Shown piece after piece: positions 36,321 through 49,194 of a DNA stretch of 64,000 bases. The DNA comes from Utricularia gibba (lineage: Eukaryota > Streptophyta > Magnoliopsida > Lamiales > Lentibulariaceae), in assembly GCA_002189035.1 (NCBI GenBank), contig CM007991.1:1984001-2048000 (forward strand). Direction: 5' to 3'. The notes under the pieces were generated by a model that was not told where the DNA came from, did not search any database, and worked only from the letters and a program-made list of their open reading frames with translations. Numbering within the stretch: the stretch's first letter is position 1; every line of letters starts with the position of its first letter. The position numbers were made by a program, and so were the translations under genes.

Positions 36321-38143
36321 TCAGATGGAGGTCAAGGCAGTGGCTTTGCAGATGGGGCATGTGTTCTTGATCACCAGCCATTTCTCCAAGCATTCAGTGT
36401 GGTACTCATGCTCACACTTGAGCGTTGCGATCTCTCCCTTCTCCTCTTCGTAACTCGACTGCACAATGTTCATCACAGATCACCAAGAGCTCGCATGGGT
36501 TGATGCACAAGTGAAGTTCTGATATGCAAGTGCATACCTGGCATATGACACAGAAATCGATGTGCTGATCCAAGGGTGCTCTGGAAGGGGTACTACATGC
36601 TCTTGTTTTCAGATTGCATTGGATGAACTCCCTGGGTAGTCCAGTCCCCACACTACCCATCTGTTCTTCCAATGCCAGAAGCTCCTGCTATCACAGTGCG
36701 TTGCTTAGATGAGCGCACTCAAAGGGGAGAAGCAGGCGGCGGTTACCTCATAGGACATGTGATCGATGTCTAAGCGCATGCCGCGGTGATGGTCCAATAT
36801 GGCAGTTTCCTAGAAACAGGAGGGGATTCTTAATCAGAGTTCTGCTTACGAAATGAGACTGGAAAATGAGATTAGAGATGACAACTACATCTTCTGCTAA
36901 AAATCTCATCTGGGGAAAGCTTGGGGCCTTGCACTGGATTCAACTGAGGTTCCCTGAGGGCGATGGAAACGAAATCCCGACGAGGCTAGGTCTGTTGTCC
37001 CTGCATCTGCAGCACATTTAAACAGTCAATGCTACAAACAACAAACCATGGACTTGTCTAGAGCAGCAAACTCCTCATCAAGGATCATGAAAATCAAAAG
37101 GAAATTGTAACCTCTGGGTACGAGCATGCTGAAAGGAGGTTGAAGAGGATTGGGATGACCAAGGCGAGGAGTAGGAGGATGGACAATGACATGGGAGCTT
37201 CCGTTGTTGGCAGGGAATTGAAATCCTTGAAAAGCAGCATGACCTGAATCAAAATGATCTACAGATGCATCAGATAATATGTGAAGTGATAAACATAAAG
37301 AGGAAGAGAAGGAGATGAAAGAAAGAAGGGTAAAAGAACACATGAACCACACGATTTACCATGAGCATAATGTAAAGAAGCAGGTCTCCATGCAACTCCA
37401 TTATTCAAACGATGATTCATGTCCAACCAATGGTTTCCAGGCATCTGAATGGATGGAGCAGCATATTCCCCCATCACAGGTTGGTTTGCACTGTGTACCA
37501 GAAATGGCTCCGCACCAATAACACATGGCTGGTTTCTCATAACTCCATAGAAGCTAGTTTCAGCTACTGAAACATGTTTATTCCCAACATATTTGTCAGG
37601 GAATACTGCAAGCCACTTTCATAAAGCAAAAGTGGTTTCAGCCAACATACCATTCATGGTGGTAATGGAGGAACTAGGACCTGCAGAAGCGTTATGATAC
37701 TGGTAGCCCCCATGAGTGCCTTCTGTACCTTTCCTCTTATTTGCTCCCGTGATATCATTCATGTAAGGTACATTCCTGCTGTAGGTGCTCGCTGGAAAGC
37801 GACCAATTCCATGACTATCAAGGGGTCCATGAGAAACCTGAATTGGAAAATCTCCAACGCAAGAAGGTGGTTCTAGATATTGAGCATAGTGACCAGAAGG
37901 TGGAGGAAAATTCAAATCAAGGTTTGAGATTGGGGGCTGGATGCCGTTCATATGTGGTGCTCCAAAGTTCACTGTGCTTTCATGCAGTTCCGGCATGAAC
38001 CTGTTTCGGGGACCTGGAACTCCTGTATGAGGATGGGGCTGAGACGAGCTAGTAAAACTCTCATAGAAGATGCAGGGATGGGCTTGTTGAGCTCCATTCA
38101 TATCACTCATATGTCCCGTGAAAACCGTACTCCAATGGCCCAT
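36321..38143 (-). CDS. RING-H2 E3 ubiquitin ligase, MBR1/HIP1-like family
   Basis: Seven coding exons (38143-37651, 37566-37360, 37258-37112, 37006-36850, 36809-36747, 36684-36538, 36458-36321) give 450 residues after one repair. It starts MGHWSTVFTGHMSDMNG. A long low-complexity Pro/His/Asn-rich region precedes LDHHRGMRLDIDHMSYEELL, a conserved block before the RING in this family. The RING-H2 has CVICQ, the CEHEYHTECLEKW core and CPIC. Relatives such as MBR1/MBR2 and At1g53190/At3g15070 are E3 ligases; the substrate is unknown here. One C is missing in the CCCC run near 36914-36917 in exon 4; without it a TGA appears. The start is the first ATG of the conserved frame; non-coding leader exons may lie at 38150-39060. 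Confidence 0.86.
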
Positions 38144-39640
38144 GCTGAATGAGAACCCTGATTCAAAAAGCCAGGAAACAAATGAATGTATCATAATTCC
38201 AAAACTCTGAATGGTCCATACGCAACACACATCAAAGGTATGAAGTACACAACTACACAGAGTTGAAGGGAAACAAGTTCAGAAATTCAGCACATGAGTG
38301 TCTCAAAAGATCTACTAATAACCTGAAGCACCCAATGTAAAAGCACAACAATCAAAATTGAGAGGAATTTCCCAAGGTCAGTTTCTGATCCAGATCTTTT
38401 CTGCATTCGCTGTATATAAAAAACCAGATTACACGATTATCATTCTGCAGCTTTGCAGTATTTTCAACGAGATTCTGTTCATCGCTAAAATAGTAGAATC
38501 TACATAACCAAGGGAAACTGCTTGCCCAGTAGGACCATAAATTTTCAGAAGGGATGTCAACCTTCTAGATCATCAACATGAGATCAGAGTGTGCAAATCT
38601 CTGAACTAGTAAGACAACAACAGAGAAATATTGTGCTCAAAACATAATTTTGCTCTACTCTGATGCAATAAAAGCAACGCCCAGGAAAATATAATCATCA
38701 TCAGAAGAAAAACCACGAAGCACGCAAAACTGCACAAAGAGAACGAGAAAAGCAAGCCGCCAACCTTTTAATCATGAAAAAAACTTCGGGCTCCGCCTTT
38801 GAGATTAGCAACAGGAAAAAAATCGAATAAATTAGAATCCCAACTCCTGCGAAAGCATCAAAGGAAGATCAACATAAACCCTAATCCGTGAAAGCATGAA
38901 AAAACGATCCACTATGAGAGATTAAAAATTCAAGAATCAATAGACAAAACGAACAAAGATTTTGACTTTTTAAGACCCCAGATGCTGCAATCGACAAAAC
39001 AAGCACGATAAAGATCATTCGCGACAAATACTCATCTGTTTTCTAAAAGCATTACCCAGATGAGCGATCCTAAGCCTGGATACAACAGAAATTATGAGGT
39101 AGAACACGGGTTCTTCCTTGATGGACGATCTCTTGCTTTTAGGGAAAAATAATAACAAATATCGCTCAAATGGATTTTATCTACCTCCCTTTTTCAACTG
39201 GTGCACAGTGCTCTGGAAAAATGATGATCCGATCCACCCACCAATTTTGCATATTTCACATCAATGGAGGACTTTATCTGGGTCCATCAGCATTCTCCTA
39301 TCCATCTTACCTAATCTTATTTATTTACCTAAAGCACGAGTGCTGCTAAAATACTTGGGTTCAAAAAATATGAGCTTTGGTATCTTCTCCATTTGTTTAA
39401 ACATATGACTGTGTATGTTGTCCTGAGACTCCTTCAGACGAATAATTGCGGGCAAAATTATGAACTTCGATAGCTTAATTAACAGCTACACATATTATAT
39501 GCACTTGAAATGCATCCTGTCTGTCAAAAGGGAGCAAGCTTACTACTCCACAAACAAAACCAGGAGAGGGCATCCTTGGTCAGTCTACTAGAGCCATATG
39601 GGCTTTTCATGGTTTCTCGAGTCAGAAGAACCATCCTGGT
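38144..39640. other. Leader and promoter region of the RING-H2 gene; no other gene seen
   Basis: Presumed 5'UTR, leader introns and promoter of the RING-H2 gene, then the 3' flank of the OB-fold gene. The 96-codon plus frame at 39118-39408 lacks any domain. Confidence 0.5.
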
Positions 39641-40559
39641 TCAGTCATTCGCAACCTCGACCAGCTCATATTCCACCAGTGAGAGATTGTTGTCTTCTTT
39701 CACGATGAATGTGGCTGCTTCAGTGACTTCGACACGACCCCATTTGTCAACTGCCAGCCTCATGCATCCCTTGAACATGCCGATCTTTGCATTTCGAAGC
39801 ACAATGGTTGCCCCAGGCTTCACCAAGTCTACTGAAGAAACAAAAAGAGAAGCATTAGTCGTAATACAATCAGGCACCCAGTATGTTCTTGTTGCTACAT
39901 GGACAATTAATAGCTGATCTCAAATAAAGACACGCCATTTGATACATAAAAACAACTCTCTGAACGTTACTTCAGATTTGCTACCGAGAAAGGAACATCG
40001 ATTTGTTATTGAATAAAAAGATTAAAGAAAAGCATTTTATGCTTTCCTCCAAATCTCACATTCAAATCCAGCAATGAAAGCTTTCAAGCCTAAATAAGCA
40101 GGCAACACAACAATCTCCATATCAAAATCAGCAAGGATACTCCAAGCACAATATACTTATGAGCAACATTAAAAAACCAAAAATGGGAGAATGGTTCGTC
40201 ACCATGAAAACACCAAGACCCATTCCAAGACACCCATAAACACAATAGTGGGTTGCAAAGCGAAGCATGGCCACAAGGAAAATCAGCAACAGTAATGGTA
40301 ACAACAGGGCGAATCAGCGGGTGGACGTACCTTGATCATTACGGGCAGTGAACAGAATGGTGCCTGTCTCGTCCCCGACGAGGCACTCAGCAATGCGGCT
40401 GTTACGGAGGTGGGAGGACGCGGCTGCCCCCTTTTCGAGAACGACATCGGATTTAAGCACCTTGACCACCAGATTGTGACCTTCCGTCTCAGGCTTGAGC
40501 TCTTCCACCTTCACGAAAACGGGCTTCCTCAGAACCCTGTTGCCGTCTCTCGCCGCCAT
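39641..40559 (-). CDS. OB-fold nucleic-acid-binding protein, At4g28440-like
   Basis: Exons 40559-40331 and 39831-39641 join in phase to 139 residues. Motifs RKPVFVKVEELKPETEGHNL, CLVGDETGTILFTARNDQVD, KPGATIVLRNAKIGMFKGCM and KEDNNLSLVEYELV match the small plant proteins listed as At4g28440-like, whose OB fold resembles SOSS-B/NABP single-stranded DNA-binding subunits. The function in plants is not established. The ATG at 40559 is used; a GTG upstream extends the frame but is not a plant start. The gene is intact, and the 499-bp intron is larger than most here. Confidence 0.88.
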
Positions 40560-41129
40560 TGCGCCTTTCGCTTGCTCGAAAGCCACAAAGGAAGATTAAA
40601 GAAAAAGGTAAAGATTCGATATGAAGCCAACCCTAGTGATTGTACATGAGGCTGCCACGAAAGCCAGGCTCAGGCGTAACAGTCCTCTCGTGGCTTACGC
40701 GTTTGCCATTTTGGACCAAAATCACAGTAACCTTAAACATCTGCCTTTTCATTATTATATTCAAATTGAATATTAATTACCATACCATAATTATATTACA
40801 TAATTCAGTCAACTAATTAATTCAAAAAATATTTTTTTATTATTTTATAATATCTTTTATATTATTTTGGACGTGGAGCTCTTGGTATAAATTGTGTAAC
40901 TAGTTACTCCAAATAAGGCTATGTAGTAACATCTTCAATGTAAAAAAATTTTCAGAATGTCTCATGAGGACTCTATTGTAATATCTTCAATAAATAGAGT
41001 TTCTATCGTAATATTTTCGATATACAAAATCTTTAGAATACTTCATAACGAAAACTTTATAATAATAATAATATTTTCGATGTGTAAAATTTTTATGATA
41101 TTTCGAAATGAAAACCTTAGTTGGTATTT
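40560..41129. other. AT-rich intergenic with diverged tandem repeats
   Basis: Promoter side of the OB-fold gene (40560-40740) followed by AT-rich DNA. At about 40925-41110 related blocks recur (ATCTTCAAT or ATTTTCGAT, then TAAAAATTTT or AAAATCTTT, then GAATGTCTC or GATATTTCG), spaced roughly 30-60 bp, suggesting an old tandem repeat. Confidence 0.5.
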
Positions 41130-41291
41130 GGTTGACGAGAACAAAGTAAACTGACGCAGGCACAAGGACGTGCAGTAGAATTTGCTGCATTGTCCCGGAT
41201 CGACGACAATCACCCGCTGCGCGATCGCGGCGTCGAAGCACAAGCCCGATAGGATTCCGACGATCATCGCCGCCGCCAGCGTCGCCTTCAT
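41130..41291 (-). pseudogene. Truncated copy of the cysteine-rich peptide gene
   Basis: On the minus strand from the ATG at 41291 a signal peptide (MKATLAAAMIVGILSG) leads into CSKFYCTSLC, matching the first three cysteines (C-x4-C-x3-C) of the intact gene at 42448-42687. The frame then runs into AT-rich sequence without the other five cysteines. A splice donor GTCAGT lies right after the third cysteine, so a missed 3' exon is possible, but none was found down to 40650. Best read as a truncated paralogue. Confidence 0.6.
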
Positions 41292-41649
41292 CACAGCCTC
41301 GTTGTTCTGTCGCTTCAGGTATGTGGTGTGGTCTGTTTTTGAAATCTATCCATTTTTCATTTATCTCACATATATCACGTACAAAAAAATGCATATAAGA
41401 TGTATAGATTTCTCACACCCTCAATATTTTTCAAAAAAATCCCTTGAAGAACACTGCATTCAATTTTGGAATCTGGAGATTGGTAAGTCGAATCACACTT
41501 GTCCTATGTAATTATGATGTATTTGAAAATTTGGAATTAAATCGTGCTCACCGAAAGTGAATTTAATTCTATAGAATTGATGAAAATGAAGGGGTAGTTT
41601 GTATATTTAATTATATATAATATTTGATATTCGAAAATAAAAATGTAAT

Positions 41650-41653
<4 letters not shown>

Positions 41654-41695
<42 letters not shown>
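41654..41695. repeat. (TA)n microsatellite, about 21 units
   Basis: An uninterrupted TA run inside a 700-bp AT-rich stretch between the truncated and relic peptide copies. Its length is probably unreliable in the assembly. Confidence 0.9.
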
Positions 41696-41700
<5 letters not shown>

Positions 41701-42104
41701 TTAATTCACTTTTTCATTTATATATACTGCACACATATTCAAAAAATGAGCATATAATGATTAGCATAGGTATATAATACTGATATAAATATATTAGTTA
41801 ATCAAATAGTTATTTATTTATAAATTTTAATATAAATCTTATATACTTACTATCAAATATATTCTTATTATACAAATTCAAAGAGGTATGTATGTCTTTT
41901 TCATAATTACTACCTCATCTTGAATATTCATATAATAAAATTTATTGGGTGTTACTTCACTTGATTACATTATTAATTAGAAATTGCCAAACTCATAACC
42001 TTTGTTAAAATAGAATATTACAACAAATTATAGTAATAATTTGAATATATTCACAAAATAAGTTTGATTAGGCATCTTCAATGAAGCAGAAATAGCCGTC
42101 CACC

Positions 42105-42181
42105 ATAAAGCTGTTATCGCGCAATCGCGTTGTCGAGGCGCCAGCTCGATGAATTCCGGGCGGTATCGGCATCGCCTTCAT
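42105..42181 (-). pseudogene. Decayed relic of the cysteine-rich peptide gene (signal peptide part)
   Basis: From an ATG at 42181 on the minus strand, ATGAAGGCGA and later GGAATTCATCGAGCTGG, CTCGACAACGCGATTGCGCG blocks align with the start and signal peptide of the truncated copy at 41291, with a gap of about 11 bases and frame loss. No cysteine-rich part remains. Similarity was judged by eye. Confidence 0.55.
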
Positions 42182-42447
42182 CGCCGTGCTTGCTGCTTCT
42201 CAGATGTGCGTAAAGTAGTGCGTGTAACAGGAGTGGCGCAAGTTGGATTCAACCCCTTTCGTAGTGCTTCCTATTATGAATTCCTCGTTTTTCTGTCAAC
42301 CATTGGTTCGAATACTGTTGTGGGTGCATTATGGTGTGTGTGTCTGCTGGTATGAGTTCGATGGGGGAAAATGGCGAAGTAGAAGAAAGGCACTACTCGG
42401 CCTCCTAATAACATTATTCACGAAAAGCAACAAAGAGAACACTAGAT

Positions 42448-42687
42448 TCAGTCTGCCCTTGGGTCACACGAGCACACCCTCGCCCCGATCTTCGGATCGT
42501 TGTTGCAGAAGCCAGAGGGGCACTTATACGGGCCGCAGCTCAGCTGTTGGCACATTGCTTTACAAACTGTGTCGACGCAAAACTGGGGGCGAATCTGGAT
42601 CGTCCATCCCGCCATCGCCGTCCCGCAGTTCAAACTCAGTAGGAGCCCTAGGATCACCACCACCGCTACCGCCGCCGTCGCCTTCAT
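42448..42687 (-). CDS. Secreted cysteine-rich peptide (defensin-like)
   Basis: A single exon encodes 79 residues. The first 26 residues form a clear signal peptide (MKATAAVAVVVILGLLL and an Ala-rich end). The mature part has eight cysteines spaced C-x4-C-x3-C-x4-C-x4-C-x4-C-x10-C-x-C and ends CDPRAD. Size, signal and cysteine content fit plant defensin-like or other secreted cysteine-rich peptides, but the spacing is not the classical defensin pattern and I do not recognise the subfamily. Roles could include defence or signalling. A TATA box lies at 42756-42762. Two damaged relatives lie downstream, showing a local duplication array. Confidence 0.8.
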   Translation of the reverse strand: MKATAAVAVVVILGLLLSLNCGTAMAGWTIQIRPQFCVDTVCKAMCQQLSCGPYKCPSGFCNNDPKIGARVCSCDPRAD

Positions 42688-42755
42688 CGTCTTCAGTGAT
42701 TCAGACAGAGAGATTCTTTGTGTGCTGTAAACTTCCTCCGGTGGGGGTGTTGGGG

Positions 42756-42762
42756 ATTTATA
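42756..42762 (-). promoter_or_regulatory. TATA box of the cysteine-rich peptide gene
   Basis: TATAAAT on the minus strand, about 70 bases before the ATG at 42687; supports transcription of the intact copy. Confidence 0.6.
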
Positions 42763-43209
42763 GAGAGGCTGAGTGGTTTTTAGCGCGTTATAATATCTTT
42801 CTCCTTGTTTCTTAAAGCGTTAAATGGAAAGTGAATCAGATGAATGCAAAAACGAACAAAACTTTAAACCATAGAATCCATGCCCATAAGCGTGTTGCTC
42901 TAAAAAGGGTAACTATGAGCAATGAATTTTGCATAGCGAAAGGGAACCTTTCAAGAAAATGAGATTAGGGATTAGTTTCTAAGTAACTGCATTAAATGAT
43001 CGAGAAGAACCAGTGATTTTCTTCTTCTTTTTTCCAATTAGGGTTTGGTCCGAATATTTGAAGTATATTGTCTGGAAATCGATCATGGAGCGTCTGAAAA
43101 AGGAAAGAGTTTATTCGCACACCACAGTTCAACATTATATCAAAGGGAATGTAAGAAAGACAGCACACTGATAAGTGATACACGATCACGTGTTCTTGAG
43201 ACCCTCGGC

Positions 43210-45883
<2,674 letters not shown>

Positions 45884-45936
45884 ATCCAGTGATCTTCTCC
45901 TCCGCAATGGGATGGATGAAGCACTTCACCTCCCTC

Positions 45937-45944
45937 TATTTATA
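45937..45944 (-). promoter_or_regulatory. TATA box of the beta-glucosidase gene
   Basis: TATAAATA on the minus strand, 54 bases before the ATG at 45883. Confidence 0.65.
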
Positions 45945-47788
45945 GTGTGATGCAGCACTAGGAATCGGATTTTCGCTTGGCCACGAAGGTAAACACCCCG
46001 AATCATATGTCTTGTCGTCTCCTTCTTTTGCATGCTTCATGCTTAGCTTAGGTAGTTGTGAAACCTAGTCATCCCTTTTGCTTTTCTACTAAATGCATGA
46101 AGGGCGCTATGTTTGTTCATGGAGCTGCCTTGTGCTCTCTCTCCTTCTGTGAGCTTTTAGCCAGTACTGTCGATAGATGTTTGATCCAGTGATGCTCATG
46201 TGTTAGCAGTCACGTTATTGCCGAAGTCAGATTGTGCAGAATGAGTGCAACTGGCGAAGTATCCTTAAAAGAACGTGGTCTGAAACAGGCCAGAGAAAAG
46301 AGAAAGCTAAAGCCATAACCTCAGTACAGTACGAAAAAGGGTTTCTGTGAGAACGTTTTATTTAATGTATTTTATATTTTTTATTTTAAATAATAATATT
46401 CTCAAATTAAATATTCTACTATATTTTAATTTATAATTCATATTTGATATGTTTTTTTCATTTAAAATGCCATTATTTTTATAAATATAATTTTTTACTA
46501 AATTATTATGATTCATAATTATGAAGTGGTAGAGTTTTCCCAAAAGGGAATTTTTTTAGCTTAACATTTTGAAGGAATATTAAAATATTGTATTAAAAGT
46601 ATGTTAAAAATTAAAGATAATGTTTAATTTTAATTAAATTATACTTTAATGATCCCAAGTACTATGGGCGTCTATCGGGCCAGACCAATAGGAGAAATCA
46701 CGCCCTAAAAATGCCTAGTAACATGGATATCGCGTTGGGCCGGCTCATGGGAAAGCTATTACTTGGGCCTTTGTGAAGTGGGCCGAAGGAACAACACCAG
46801 ATTTCATACGTCTGGGTTAGATGAGATGCGCGTCTTTCTTCCTCCGTTGGGCGGGAGTATTTTCGCCTTATGCAGACCTCAAGGCTATCTGTTGTGCGAT
46901 TCCTCCCATTTCCTCATTCAAGAATTTCGGGATTTTTCTACCGTATCTTCATCCTCTAATCTCTTTTATAGAGGTCCGCCTTTCTTCTTCCTCGACATTG
47001 TAGGGTTTGTTCATGTGCTTATTGCTTATCCCCATTTTTTTTTATTCTGGGGTTTATAGGATTGCATGCCTGTTTTTCCAGTGGAAATGGGTGGTTCTTA
47101 TCGACTTTCGATGGTTGGTTCGCTGGGAAGAAGCCAGATTCCGCTGCCAAGAGAGCTCTCCAGGCGGAAATCTGGAATCAAGACCCGCATGAGAAAGGTT
47201 GCTGTTTTTTTAAGGTTTTAGTTCGGCGGACTTTCCCAGAACTGTGGCTCAGTCCAAATTTCTGAGCGTAACTGGTAAAGTATGAGTAAGTATGGTTCAA
47301 ATACAGAAGTAATCTTGATGCCTGGAGTGATGAAAGGGTGTAACTGCGACATGAATGAAGAGTTCATGCTGGTTTCTGATGAACGCAGCGTAACTTGAAG
47401 AAGTAGTTGCATGTGCAGTTGAAGGCAATGGATATTGCAAAGGGATCATTGTGAGTGTGCAGGGTGGACATCTCTATCTGTCTTCTTAGCTTTATGGCGA
47501 TCCAATGGGCTTGTCTTTTGAAGAGTACGTCATGCCAGTGAGCAGAGAAGTTGAATTTGGAATTGCTCCTCATAAGCCAGTTTCATGTGATTCAGGTTCT
47601 TGATCACCTGGTTTTGTAATCAAGTCTTCTCCTTTTCTCTTAACTTGGATCACTCCAGAAGCTTCTTTTGGAGATTAACGTATCAAAGGAAAAGCTGGGA
47701 GACAAAAGCAAAAGGGATGAAAGCTAACTGAGTCTTGATTCTAGAAAACCAGTACAAATTGCTTGGCGTACTCTCGAAGTATTCATCC
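45945..47788. other. Intergenic; possible unassigned short transcript at 46800-47200
   Basis: 45945-46660 is promoter and AT-rich DNA with no gene. Between 46675 and 46790 four GGGCC elements occur (three in a TGGGCC context), the site II type common in promoters of housekeeping genes. Downstream, 46820-47060 and 47083-47200 contain open stretches, for example FDGWFAGKKPDSAAKRALQA in one frame and a basic peptide in another. I cannot assign a family or join exons. 47200-47788 is probably the leader of the next gene. Confidence 0.35.
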
Positions 47789-48902
47789 ATGGCGACTTTG
47801 TTCTGCTCTCTTGTGTTTACAGTTCTGATCTGCCATCATGCTTTGACGGCAGCCGCAGGGAAAGTACCATGCCGGAATACTTGCGGTTCGTTTAAGGTCA
47901 ACTACCCCATCGGCGTGGATGACGGCTGTGGCAGCCCCCTTCTACGCCGAATTTTCACATGCTCTGACTCAGGCGAGTTTCATCTCCGGACCCCCTCCGG
48001 CAATTACGCCGTCATCAATGTCAGCTACACGGATCCTCATATCCTCCTCATGGATCCGTTCACGTGGCGGTGCAACGGCGGTGGTGTGGGGAGAAATACC
48101 GCTGTGCCGTTCAGTCTGGATACGAGCACTCCCCTGCATCTCTCTACCCTGAACGACTACCTTTTCTTTAATTGCAGCGATAAGGAGGTGATTATGGAAC
48201 CGAAGAAGATCTTCTGCCGGCGGTTCCCGGAGCAATGCGATTCGATCTGCGACACGGGGAGTTATCTCTGCCGGAATTTACCGGATTGCGGCGGCGTGGT
48301 GATCGATGCGTCGTGCTGCGCGTATTTTCCAGATGGAAGTGAGTCTCTGAGGATGATGCTGAGGCATTGCAGTGGGTACGCAGGGGTTTACTGGAGAAAT
48401 ATTGCGGCGGAGTTCCAGGAACCGGAATACGGAATCAGGGTCGATTTTGATATTCCAGCGACGGAGGCGTGCAGCCGTTGCCAGAACTCCGGCGGAAGCT
48501 GTGGGTTCGACGTGGCCACTTACGATTTCTTATGCTTCTGTAGCAACAAAAACACAACTACACACTGCGAAGGTATCGCTTAATAATTAATACCACCCAT
48601 TTTTTCCTCCAACAAATGAGCTGACATATTTTATGCCTGGTTTCCGGGAGCTAAGACCACGGCGGTTTCCAACACCGCCAGGCGGTTGTTGCCGGTAAGT
48701 GATCCGATGCTTCCCAGCTCCAACTTCCAACACTGAAAAGTGTGCACTAACCTCCTCTGCGCTTCCTGTCCCAGGGGCCGTGGCTGGGGTCTCCGTCGCC
48801 GGAGCATTTGCCGGTGCCGCAGTTTGGTATCTGAAAAAACTTAAACCCGGAGCCGGCGCCGTTAGTCATGGAGTTCAAAGCAACGAGAACCGCCTCTTTT
48901 GA
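47789..48902 (+). CDS. GUB_WAK/WAK_assoc domain protein with a C-terminal membrane anchor (no kinase)
   Basis: Exons 47789-48572, 48656-48694 and 48775-48902 join in phase to 316 residues. A signal peptide (MATLFCSLVFTVLICHH) is followed by the galacturonan-binding GUB_WAK domain (CRNTCGSFKVNYPIG, CGSPLL, FTC) and a Cys-rich WAK_assoc region (CSRCQNSGGSCGFD, FLCFC). A transmembrane segment VAGVSVAGAFAGAAVWYL and a short basic tail (KKLKPG) follow. There is no kinase domain, as in the Arabidopsis At3g17350-type proteins. It probably sits in the plasma membrane facing pectin; function unknown. The ATG at 47789 is the first in frame. The 39-nt middle exon is easily missed. Confidence 0.86.
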
Positions 48903-49194
48903 CAGACAAACCCATTACACCATTTTTGTTTGTTCTTCTCTTTCTTTTTCACCCACCGCAGCAGCAGTCGTGGGTTTCATTTATTCTCATGAACAAGAAC
49001 AACAAAAGAATTCGAAGCCTACAACCCAATCCCAATACCAACAAAAAAAAAAAAAAAACTCATCTAGTGAAATGAAAGCATGCACATTTGCACCCCAGTA
49101 CAGAGGCCCCTCATCTTCCCTCGCATCAGCTTACTCCTGGACCCTGGTGTGCTCGTTTTGGGCTCTGTTCAAGTAAATGATCTCGGTAGAGAAT
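48903..49194. other. Spacer between convergent GUB_WAK and MATE genes
   Basis: Short convergent 3' flanks with a poly-A run at 49044-49058; no gene. Confidence 0.5.

Noticed and set aside
39118-39408. 96-codon plus-strand frame upstream of the RING-H2 gene
   Set aside because: No domain, low complexity, probably promoter or leader.
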